Assembly (NCBI GenBank): GCA_965229525.1 | Contig: OZ245886.1 | Coordinates: forward strand, 310,001-374,000 | Direction: 5' to 3' | Origin: HXMU1420-13 sp965229525 | Lineage (GTDB): Bacteria; Bacteroidota; Rhodothermia; Balneolales; Balneolaceae | Length of the DNA stretch: 64,000 nucleotides | Shown here: one piece after another, positions 46,229 through 53,158 of the stretch | How positions within the stretch are numbered: position 1 is the stretch's first letter | How the letters are laid out: each line of letters begins with the position of its first letter | Position numbers and translations under genes: made by a program | The notes under the pieces: model-generated | What the model saw: only the letters and a program-made list of their open reading frames with translations | Database searches by the model: none | What the model was told of the DNA's origin: nothing

Positions 46229-47289
46229 GATTTGCGTTTAGATATATTCTAGTTCCTCTAATTCCATGTGTATTATTTGTGTCGTGCTATAATGTTCCAA
46301 CAGATACACTAAACAATGAAAATGACCCTTTGGCAAGTAATTATATACCACCCGCACCCCTAAATTTTTCATCTAATTTTTACAACCGAAATACAAGAAT
46401 AAGTATTAACTGGACTATTAAAGGAGATGTTATTAACGGTGTGGACGGTTTTGTTGTTAAACGATCACTTGTACCTCTTGATGCTTCAAACCAGAATTAT
46501 TACGCGCACTTCCAAACGGTTCCACTAGATGCATTCGAGGATGATCTTAATTTCTCGATTTCTCACTCATCGCAAACTGGAGTATTTTTCTATTCTTATC
46601 AAATTCAATCCTATTTTATAAAAGAAGCAGATACACTTTTCTCTGAACCCTTGATTTCAAATTTAGAGAAACCGATTCGAATTTCTAATTCATTTGCAGT
46701 CATCAATCCATTTACCGATCCACCAAACTACAAAATTCATGTGTCTGGAAATTTTGATACTAATACAAACATCAATGTATTTAAGAGATATCAAGATGAT
46801 ACTTTTATTGAATTAGCTTTAATCTCAGCACATTCTGATACAACACTTCCACTTGACGTTTATGACGAGAAACATTCACTAGTATATCAACTTACGAGTA
46901 ATAATTACGTTTCTAGTTTTTTTGAATTCAATAATAATCAAACCCAACTCGATATTCAGAATTCGATGGAATTGACCTCTGAAAACTTGAATTCTTTTTC
47001 GATAAAAATCAATTTTGGCGAAAATTTGCCTGATGACCCAACTTTAGTACAGTATAAAAGTATCGATTCAATTGATGCAGAATTAGTACGCATTTCTAAT
47101 TCAGATTCATCAATGGTAGTTGATACAACACTTAATGTTGGTGAAGCATTTGTTTATAAGAATGCTAATACATCTAATAAGTATCAATTTAGGTTTAAAG
47201 TACAAAAAGGAAATTATCGATCCTTTTTATATACTCTAAACATAGAATATAAATTTGATGAATTTAAATGGGGCGTCGAAGAATTTTAA
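46225..47289 (+). CDS. Lipoprotein with fibronectin-III-like domains, module copy 2
   Basis: A 354-aa lipoprotein; the signal peptide ends CVLFVSC with Cys21 as acceptor. The mature start (YNVPTDTLNNENDPLASNYIPPAP) matches the module-1 lipoprotein. It continues with two or more beta-sandwich segments (ISINWTIKGDVINGVDGFVVKRS is FnIII-like). It is much longer than its module-1 partner. The ATGA overlap with the PEGA-like gene implies coupled synthesis. It ends 12 nt before a decayed copy of the luxC-like 3' end. Confidence 0.75.
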   Translation: MRFAFRYILVPLIPCVLFVSCYNVPTDTLNNENDPLASNYIPPAPLNFSSNFYNRNTRISINWTIKGDVINGVDGFVVKRSLVPLDASNQNYYAHFQTVPLDAFEDDLNFSISHSSQTGVFFYSYQIQSYFIKEADTLFSEPLISNLEKPIRISNSFAVINPFTDPPNYKIHVSGNFDTNTNINVFKRYQDDTFIELALISAHSDTTLPLDVYDEKHSLVYQLTSNNYVSSFFEFNNNQTQLDIQNSMELTSENLNSFSIKINFGENLPDDPTLVQYKSIDSIDAELVRISNSDSSMVVDTTLNVGEAFVYKNANTSNKYQFRFKVQKGNYRSFLYTLNIEYKFDEFKWGVEEF

Positions 47290-47301
47290 GAGTTGAAATT
47301 T

Positions 47302-47361
47302 TCAAATAACCGGAACCCCATCCGGCTACCACCACAAGTTTGGTGTTTGGGCCTGACTTAA
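47302..47361 (-). pseudogene. Degraded copy of the 3' end of the LuxC-like gene
   Basis: 60 bp matching 48109-48168, the last 20 codons of the luxC-like gene, with about 10 differences and no gaps. On the minus strand it reads LSQAQTPNLWW-stop-PDGVPVI-stop, against LSQAQTPNLWWEPDGISVI in the real gene, so the frame is now broken by an internal stop. The rest of the gene is absent. It forms one side of a direct repeat that encloses the RAYT gene. Confidence 0.8.
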
Positions 47362-47403
47362 TTTTTTTTGTAAGGAAGACCACTGATATCGGTCTAACCT
47401 GGT

Positions 47404-48018
47404 ATGGAAAAACAAAAACGTTTTCGGGATTCATCATTACGTTTGCAATCCTATGATTATTCACAAATAGGGCATTATTTCATAACCATTTGTAGCAAAA
47501 ACAGAGAATACATTTTTGGGGATGTCCAAAATGGTAATATGAATCTAAATTCATTTGGAAATATTGCCAATGAATTTTGGGGGCAAATTGAACACCGGTA
47601 TCCCCAATGTCGATTGCATGAATTTGTAGCAATGCCGAATCATATTCATGGGATCATTGAAATCTTTTCAAATCCAAAACCCGTGGAGACAATTCATGAA
47701 TTAACGCGGTCACAAAATGATCAATCAAATTCGGAATCCGTAGGGACAATTCATGAATTGTCCCTACGAAATACGAAAACATCAAATAATGAATCAAACC
47801 GCAAAAAACGTCGGAAAATGTTAATACCCTTGATCATCGGGTGGTATAAAATGAATGTATCGAAACAAATCAACATCATTCAACAAACACCAGGACAATC
47901 GGTTTGGCAACGAAATTATTACGAGCACATCATCCGTGATAAAAAATCGTTTGATAATATTTCGGAATACATTCGAATGAATCCACAAAAATGGAATCGG
48001 GATCGGTTTTCTATTTAA
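47404..48018 (+). CDS. REP-associated tyrosine transposase (RAYT, Y1/HUH family)
   Basis: A 204-aa single-strand transposase of the IS200/IS605-related RAYT group. The HUH metal site is His80-x-His82 in VAMPNHIHGII, the catalytic tyrosine is probably Tyr189 in SEYIRMNPQKW, and the typical N-terminal GHYFITICSKNREYIFG is present. Residues 92-122 are extra and are encoded by two copies of the palindrome family found downstream (ETIHELT and GTIHELSLR). Enzymes of this group act on REP-type palindromes. A hairpin-like AGACC/GGTCT (47377-47395) lies just upstream. All catalytic residues are intact, so it may be active. Confidence 0.92.
   Translation: MEKQKRFRDSSLRLQSYDYSQIGHYFITICSKNREYIFGDVQNGNMNLNSFGNIANEFWGQIEHRYPQCRLHEFVAMPNHIHGIIEIFSNPKPVETIHELTRSQNDQSNSESVGTIHELSLRNTKTSNNESNRKKRRKMLIPLIIGWYKMNVSKQINIIQQTPGQSVWQRNYYEHIIRDKKSFDNISEYIRMNPQKWNRDRFSI
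47681..47709. repeat. Degenerate copy of the RAYT palindrome (in the RAYT gene)
   Basis: The left arm CGTGGAGACAATTCA plus TGAATT matches the intact palindrome at 47739 with two changes; the right arm has decayed after TGAATT. Its centre is 57 bp (19 codons) before that of the intact copy, so both are read in the same phase, as ETIHEL and GTIHEL. Confidence 0.75.
47739..47768. repeat. Perfect 30-bp palindrome inside the RAYT coding sequence
   Basis: The half-site CGTAGGGACAATTCA is followed immediately by its exact reverse complement, centred at 47753/47754. It is read in frame as SVGTIHELSLR. Confidence 0.95.
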
Positions 48019-48042
48019 TAATTAATCGGTTTCAAATCACCA

Positions 48043-48078
48043 TATCGTAGGGTCAATTCATGAATTGACCCTACGATA
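48043..48078. repeat. Perfect 36-bp palindrome downstream of the RAYT gene
   Basis: The half-site TATCGTAGGGTCAATTCA is followed immediately by its exact reverse complement, centred at 48060/48061. It differs from the intragenic copy at one base per arm (GGGTC versus GGGAC), a compensated change that keeps the pairing. It lies 25 nt after the RAYT stop and 30 nt from the end of the luxC-like gene. Confidence 0.95.
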
Positions 48079-48108
48079 AATATTTTTTAATCGATAAAAT
48101 CGTAATCG

Positions 48109-49146
48109 TCAAATAACCGAAATTCCGTCTGGCTCCCACCACAGATTTGGTGTTTGAGCCTGACTTAAAAACTCGGTGTGTAGCTCCTCGAATTTTTCTC
48201 CAGCGGTGAAGATAGTTTGAACCGCATTTCCATATCTCTCTTTAAGTTCTTTTAATTTCGACTCATCCCCCTTTATCCAATGAAGGGTGAAATCCAGTTC
48301 CGGGAAATCCTCGCTTTCCTGAATTAAGAAATGATCCATCCAGGCCTGGTCTCTAGCAATAGACTTGTTGTAGGCAAATTGATATTCCAAAGCAGGTGTA
48401 GGTCGTTTTAGTTGAGGGTTCTTTAACCAAAAAGCTTCCACATAGTCCTGGAAATGACATTTCAGGTTTTTAAATCTGGTCGGACTAACAACCACTGCCA
48501 CCGATCGGCAACCCTGACCACCATATCGAAATATAGCCTCGACTAAATTCTGCACTACTTCAGGTTCTTCACTGGTGATATAGGCCATCGAAAATTTGGC
48601 GGTCCGAATCATGAACTCAGATTGATCAGTCACAGCATTCAATTCTGTAAGTTGTTGCTTTACCGGTTCTACTGATTGTTCTGACCCCGCAAACAAGACT
48701 TTATCTGCCTTTAAACCTTCAAAAGACTTCAATTCTGTTGAATATTCTATTGAATTCTGAAGTCCAGCGTCATTCAAAGCATCGAGATAAGTTGCCAACA
48801 AATACGGATCTTTCTTTGAAAGCTTCCCATGATAATCAGCACCGGAAAGAATGGTTCCTAAAGCATCTTGAAACCCCACCAATGGCAGATTCCCGGCATG
48901 CAAACACAGTACCTTCTTCCCATTTTGATTCTGGTCTTCATTCAGGCCAGCTCGATTCGCCCATTCAGAGACTTGACCTACATCCACTTTTTCCTTCAGC
49001 GCAAGAATTGCAAACTTGATGTCCTCAAAGGAAAAAAACCCTTCTTGGACGGTTCTATCAATCGCTTCTTTTAGTTGGAGATTATCCGCTTGAAACCACT
49101 TTCTGGTGGCTTGATCAATGAATTGTATGTGGGTTTTGATAGTCAT
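48109..49146 (-). CDS. LuxC-family acyl-CoA/acyl-protein reductase
   Basis: A 345-aa enzyme of the LuxC family (aldehyde-dehydrogenase-like fold) that reduces activated fatty acids to aldehydes with NADPH. The catalytic cysteine is Cys213 in RYGGQGCRSVAVVVSP, and a nucleotide-binding-type segment lies near CLHAGNLPLVGFQDAL. The C-terminus reads LWWEPDGISVI. It follows a LuxE-like gene, its usual partner, with a 99-nt gap filled by a REP-like element whose end supplies the start codon region. There is no luciferase (LuxAB) in the window, so the product is not light. The 3' end is duplicated beyond the RAYT. Confidence 0.9.
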   Translation of the reverse strand: MTIKTHIQFIDQATRKWFQADNLQLKEAIDRTVQEGFFSFEDIKFAILALKEKVDVGQVSEWANRAGLNEDQNQNGKKVLCLHAGNLPLVGFQDALGTILSGADYHGKLSKKDPYLLATYLDALNDAGLQNSIEYSTELKSFEGLKADKVLFAGSEQSVEPVKQQLTELNAVTDQSEFMIRTAKFSMAYITSEEPEVVQNLVEAIFRYGGQGCRSVAVVVSPTRFKNLKCHFQDYVEAFWLKNPQLKRPTPALEYQFAYNKSIARDQAWMDHFLIQESEDFPELDFTLHWIKGDESKLKELKERYGNAVQTIFTAGEKFEELHTEFLSQAQTPNLWWEPDGISVI

Positions 49147-49217
49147 TCTGAGCGTAAGCGAAGAATCTGCAAAATAATATAAACGTGTAGATCCTTCGGC
49201 AGTAGCCTCAGGATGAC
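49142..49217. repeat. REP-like element, GTCATTCTGAG family, overlapping the luxC-like start
   Basis: GTCATTCTGAGCG (49142-49154) and the inverted CCTCAGGATGAC (49206-49217) bound an element with inner arms GAAGAATCT and AGATCCTTC. The luxC-like ATG (49144-49146 on the minus strand) lies inside its outer arm. It fills most of the gap between the LuxE-like and LuxC-like genes. Confidence 0.85.
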
Positions 49218-49245
49218 ATTAATTAAATACGACACTCGATTCACG

Positions 49246-50214
49246 CTAATCATCAATAAGAAAATTACAGCCACGTACATTCAGAGGATTCCAACGACCC
49301 AAAACCTGAAATTGCCCCTTTTCGTTTTGGATTCCTTTGTCTCCGGTAAGAAGAAATGAACACGAATTGATGTTTGCGAGATCAATGATCCCGATTAGTC
49401 CTTCTTTACCATCGGGCATTATTTCCATTGGATTTTGTGGATTTCTGATCGTTACCATCATCCAAGCAACAGGTTCAAACCAAAGACTACCCTGACTGTA
49501 AGCCTGGCTCAACAATTCAGTCATTCCATACTCTGAGTGAACCTGGGACTTTGATATCCCAAATCCGTCCGCTAATTGTTGATGAAGTTCCTCTTTCGAC
49601 ATTTCACGTCGATGCGTTTTCATGCCACCCGTTTCCAAAATAATTGAGTCTTCAGGAAGATTGGGCGACCCCATTTCAATTAAATCCAACAACCCAAATG
49701 CTGCACCAAAGAGCATTACCTTTTTACCCGTTGATGTTAGTTCATCAAAATCATCGAGGTATAAAGCTTTTCCAAGTTCAAGAAAACGACTTAATCCGGA
49801 TTCTTCATTTTCAATTAATGTATTCAACATCCAAATTAGAGATGAATTCGGGTTTTCGTTGTAACCAGGGGTATGAGCAAGAATCACATACTCATCTAAA
49901 TCATAAAACTGATTCATCCCTTGAACGATCGACTGTCTATACATCTCCGAATCTAAAACAAGATGCTTACTTCGCTGCATCCCACTTGTCCCTGAACTTT
50001 CGAATTTCAAACCAGGTTGTAGATCACCTGTTAAGACTATTGCATCTTTAAAAGCCTGTATTGGCAATAGCGGAATCTCTTCAATGGAACTTACATCCCG
50101 AACCACTAAGGCGTCACAAAATCGCTTATAAATCTTGTTGTTTGCTTTTTGATATTCGAAGATTTGAAGAGCCTTTTCTTCGAATGGAATCGTTAAATCG
50201 AAAGGATTAATCAT
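49246..50214 (-). CDS. LuxE/PaaK-family acyl-activating protein
   Basis: A 322-aa member of the LuxE acyl-protein synthetase family (ANL-related fold). Visible motifs are the phosphate-binding-type ESSGTSGMQRSKH, the aromatic/Gly segment SEYGMTELLSQAY (A5-like) and TGDKGIQNEKGQFQVLGR with the A7/A8-like hinge. In the lux system LuxE activates fatty acids with ATP and passes them to LuxC. Length fits LuxE (about 370) minus some N-terminal residues. It overlaps the preceding NHL gene by eight bases, so it is part of the purD-linked transcript. Confidence 0.88.
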   Translation of the reverse strand: MINPFDLTIPFEEKALQIFEYQKANNKIYKRFCDALVVRDVSSIEEIPLLPIQAFKDAIVLTGDLQPGLKFESSGTSGMQRSKHLVLDSEMYRQSIVQGMNQFYDLDEYVILAHTPGYNENPNSSLIWMLNTLIENEESGLSRFLELGKALYLDDFDELTSTGKKVMLFGAAFGLLDLIEMGSPNLPEDSIILETGGMKTHRREMSKEELHQQLADGFGISKSQVHSEYGMTELLSQAYSQGSLWFEPVAWMMVTIRNPQNPMEIMPDGKEGLIGIIDLANINSCSFLLTGDKGIQNEKGQFQVLGRWNPLNVRGCNFLIDD

Positions 50215-50923
50215 TTTTTCTTTTTTCTATTCTATCCGTAAAAAGATAAAATTTCGCTAACTCCGACTCTTCAAATGATATTGATTCAATAAATTCTGGT
50301 TGGGGTGGGTACGTATAGGTTTCTATCAATATTCCATTTTGTGAATATTGTGATATCGCATATCGATTACAGCAATGGATGACTAGTATATCATTTTTTC
50401 TGATATCAATACGCGCAGGGGAAGTCTCATTGATCTCAAAATTATTAGAAAAGCTGCCATTCTCATCAAATTTAAAAATGGATTTTGTGCTTTCATCATA
50501 CATAAACAACTCCCCAAACTCATTGACAACTACGCGTGTTGGCCGGATTCTTCGATTTTGAAAAGCTGATTCACCAGTGATGGAACCTAAATATTGAAAT
50601 CGACGATCGAAGATCTGAATCCGGTTATTCCCATAATCTGAGACATAAATTTTTAGTCCATTTGTTGCATCAACATCAATGGGTGAATCAAATTGATAGT
50701 CACCACTACCTAGCCCACCCAAAGTTTCAATCAGATTCCCATCATGATCTAACTTCAACATTCGATGTTTCCCAGACTCAACCACAAACAGATGGTCCTG
50801 GGTCGCGTAAATAGATGTGGCTTTATCAAGTCCAGAATAAATTATTTTCGATTCCTCATCTTGTGCATGCACAGTATTACTGCCTATAAACACAATTAGT
50901 ATTATCGATAATAAACGGATCAT
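50207..50923 (-). CDS. Exported NHL-repeat beta-propeller protein
   Basis: A 238-aa protein with a signal peptide (MIRLLSIILIVFIGSNTVHAQ). It has about four to five NHL-like blades: FVVESGKHRMLKLDHDG, DATNGLKIYVSDYGNNRIQIFD, VVNEFGELFMYDESTKSIFKFDENG and ISQYSQNGILIETY. It is predicted to fold into a six-bladed propeller in the periplasm. No catalytic residues are seen. It overlaps purD by four bases (ATGA) and the LuxE-like gene by eight, an odd placement for a periplasmic protein between two cytosolic enzymes. Confidence 0.85.
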   Translation of the reverse strand: MIRLLSIILIVFIGSNTVHAQDEESKIIYSGLDKATSIYATQDHLFVVESGKHRMLKLDHDGNLIETLGGLGSGDYQFDSPIDVDATNGLKIYVSDYGNNRIQIFDRRFQYLGSITGESAFQNRRIRPTRVVVNEFGELFMYDESTKSIFKFDENGSFSNNFEINETSPARIDIRKNDILVIHCCNRYAISQYSQNGILIETYTYPPQPEFIESISFEESELAKFYLFTDRIEKRKND

Positions 50924-52224
50924 GAAAGATGTTTGAGTCCTTTGGCGCCGATGTCTGATCGGTAGAATGAACCTTCGAAACTGATATTCTTTATAGCGTC
51001 ATAGGATTGATCAATGGCTTCTTGTAGTGAATCGCCCGATCCAACCACATTTAGAACACGTCCACCATTTGTGAGAATTTGATCACCTTCTAGCTTTGTT
51101 CCAGCATGGAAAATCAATGCGTTTTCAACAGCATCTAAGCCAGAAATAACTTTTCCTTTTTCATAGCTTTGAGGATATCCGCCAGAAGCTAACACCACAG
51201 TACAGCGGTACTTGTCGTCGAATTTTATTTCCATTGAGGATAAGTCCCCTCTTGAGAGGGGATTTAGGGGTGTGTCAGTACAAGCCACCAATGCTTCCAA
51301 TAAATCTGTTTCCAAGCGTGGTATAATTACCTGACATTCCGGATCTCCAAACCGGCAATTATATTCCACTACTTTTGGACCAACAGCGGTAATCATCAAT
51401 CCAACATACAAGAATCCTGTATATGGATTTTCTTCTGCTCTCATTCCATCAATGGTTGGTTTAATAATAGATTCCTCGACTTGGGCTAATAATTCATCAG
51501 TAACAATCGGTGCCGGTGAATAGGCCCCCATTCCGCCCGTATTTAATCCTGTATCACCTTCACCTACTCGCTTGTGATCTTGAGCATTGCCAATCACTTT
51601 GAAAGAGTTTCCATCACAAATTGCAAAAACGGAGGCTTCTTCACCAACCATAAATTCTTCGATCACTAAACGGGAAGCTGCTCCGCTTAAAGAACCGGAT
51701 TTCAGTTCTTCTAAAGCTTCCATGGCTTCTATTTCGGACTCAGGAATCAAAACACCTTTACCACCAGCTAGCCCATCAGCTTTAAGCACTACCGGATAGG
51801 AACCCTCGCTTTTGATGTAATCTGCAGCTGCATTAAATTCTGTCTGATCAAAGACTTTATAAGCGGCAGTCGGGATGTCATGTCGAGCCATAAAATCCTT
51901 GGCAAATTCCTTGCTACCTTCAAGCATGGCAGGCACTTTCTTTGGTCCAAAGACTTTGTGCCCTCTTTCTTCTAGGAAATCAGCAATCCCGTCAACTAAG
52001 GGCTGTTCTGGTCCAACTACGGTAAGTTTGATGTCGTTTAAGTCAATGAAATCAGCAACCGCTTGATGATTAGTAACATCCAAAACTACATGTTCACCTA
52101 ATACATCTGTGCCAGGATTTCCAGGTGCAATAAATAATGTATTTAAGAGCGGTGATTTTGCAATTCCCCAGGCAAGTGCATGTTCACGTCCGCCTGAACC
52201 AATAAGAAGTACGTTGATTTTCAT
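50920..52224 (-). CDS. purD: Phosphoribosylamine-glycine ligase (GAR synthetase)
   Basis: A 434-aa ATP-grasp enzyme making glycinamide ribonucleotide in purine synthesis. Motifs: MKINVLLIGSGGREHALAWG at the N-terminus, VGPEQPLVDGIADFLE, AGGKGVLIPE in the ATP-grasp domain, HKRVGEGDTGLNTGGMGAYSPAP and GFLYVGLMIT. An extra stretch of about 12 residues near 310-325 (CTDTPLNPLSRGDLSS) interrupts the normal transition to VVLASGGYP. It corresponds to a palindromic repeat that has been incorporated in frame. Catalytic motifs are intact, so the enzyme is probably functional. Confidence 0.95.
   Translation of the reverse strand: MKINVLLIGSGGREHALAWGIAKSPLLNTLFIAPGNPGTDVLGEHVVLDVTNHQAVADFIDLNDIKLTVVGPEQPLVDGIADFLEERGHKVFGPKKVPAMLEGSKEFAKDFMARHDIPTAAYKVFDQTEFNAAADYIKSEGSYPVVLKADGLAGGKGVLIPESEIEAMEALEELKSGSLSGAASRLVIEEFMVGEEASVFAICDGNSFKVIGNAQDHKRVGEGDTGLNTGGMGAYSPAPIVTDELLAQVEESIIKPTIDGMRAEENPYTGFLYVGLMITAVGPKVVEYNCRFGDPECQVIIPRLETDLLEALVACTDTPLNPLSRGDLSSMEIKFDDKYRCTVVLASGGYPQSYEKGKVISGLDAVENALIFHAGTKLEGDQILTNGGRVLNVVGSGDSLQEAIDQSYDAIKNISFEGSFYRSDIGAKGLKHLS
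51241..51280. repeat. Palindromic repeat inserted in frame in purD
   Basis: TCCCCTCT (51245-51252) and AGAGGGGA (51255-51262) form a perfect eight-base-pair stem around TG, followed by TTTAGGGGTGTGT. The minus-strand reading frame through it is TPLNPLSRGDL, a low-complexity segment not expected in PurD. Confidence 0.8.
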
Positions 52225-52251
52225 TTGCTAACAATTAGAAATATAAATGTC

Positions 52252-52374
52252 GTCACCCTGAATTCATTTCAGGGTCTGTATAGGTTACATCTATGCTGTA
52301 ACTGTGATTTAAAACAAAGTCTCACAGATCCTGAATCAATACTGAAATAAATTCAGCACAAAGTTCAGGATGAC
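52252..52374. repeat. REP-like element, GTCA(C/T)CCTGAA family, between tpiA and purD
   Basis: GTCACCCTGAA (52252-52262) and TTCAGGATGAC (52364-52374) are nearly inverted copies. Between them are TTCAGGGTCT, AGATCCTGAATC and ATACTGAAATAAATTCAGCACA. A 22-base fragment of this last part recurs at 7284-7305 with two changes. Confidence 0.8.
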
Positions 52375-52386
52375 CACAGGTTATAA

Positions 52387-53154
52387 TTAAGATAATTTCT
52401 CTGCAGTGGTGATTAGTGAAGCGAAATCTTCAGCTTTTAAAGAAGCGCCACCAATTAATCCACCATCCACATCAGTTTGACTTAATAATTCTTCTGCATT
52501 TGCTGGCTTCATACTTCCACCGTAGAGAATGCGGATTTCTTCTGCAGTTTCCTGATCATATAAGTCAGCAAGTGTAGAGCGAATATGAGCATGCATTTCT
52601 TGTGCTTGTTCCGGAGTTGCAGTCTCACCCGTTCCGATCGCCCAAATTGGTTCGTAAGCTACCACTACATCCAAAGCTTCATTGTTACTTATACCTTCAA
52701 AAGCAGCAACAATTTGGTTTTTTACTAAGTCGAAATGAATATCCTGTTTGCGCTGATCTAAACTTTCGCCCACACAGATGACAGGTACCAAGTCATACTC
52801 CATGGCTTTTTTGGCTTTCTTATTCACGGAAGAATCAGTTTCTCCAAAGTATTCACGTCGCTCTGAGTGCCCGATTAGCACAAAATTACAACCTGCTTCG
52901 GTAAGCATCATTGCACTAATTTCGCCAGTATACGCGCCATTTTCTTCGAAATGAATGTTCTGTGCTCCAACGTTAATATCAGTACTATGCAAATATTGAA
53001 CACTCATTCCTAAACTTACAAATGGAGGGCAAACCAGTACATCAACGTCTTCTGATATATTGGGTTTAGCAGTTTTTAATCCCTCAAGTAGCTCAGCAGC
53101 CTCCACAGGGCCACAGTTCATTTTCCAGTTTCCAGCTATTAAAAATCGGCGCAT
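52387..53154 (-). CDS. tpiA: Triosephosphate isomerase
   Basis: A 255-aa TIM-barrel enzyme interconverting DHAP and glyceraldehyde 3-phosphate in glycolysis and gluconeogenesis. Catalytic residues are visible: Asn/Lys in AGNWKMN (11-13), His in IGHSERREYF (about 98) and Glu in VAYEPIWAIGTGETATPEQ (about 170), with the phosphate loop LYGGSMKPANAEEL and GGLIGGASL. Length is normal. Four bases separate it from the thioredoxin-fold lipoprotein gene upstream. Confidence 0.97.
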   Translation of the reverse strand: MRRFLIAGNWKMNCGPVEAAELLEGLKTAKPNISEDVDVLVCPPFVSLGMSVQYLHSTDINVGAQNIHFEENGAYTGEISAMMLTEAGCNFVLIGHSERREYFGETDSSVNKKAKKAMEYDLVPVICVGESLDQRKQDIHFDLVKNQIVAAFEGISNNEALDVVVAYEPIWAIGTGETATPEQAQEMHAHIRSTLADLYDQETAEEIRILYGGSMKPANAEELLSQTDVDGGLIGGASLKAEDFASLITTAEKLS

Positions 53155-53158
53155 AACG

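Noticed and set aside
43787..48078. A defence island around the RAYT
   Set aside because: No nuclease, helicase, methylase, toxin or antitoxin motif is seen in the neighbouring proteins; they look like envelope proteins and core enzymes.
48109..50214. A bioluminescence (lux) operon
   Set aside because: LuxC- and LuxE-like genes are present, but there is no luxA, luxB or luxD; the pair is common in Bacteroidota without light production.
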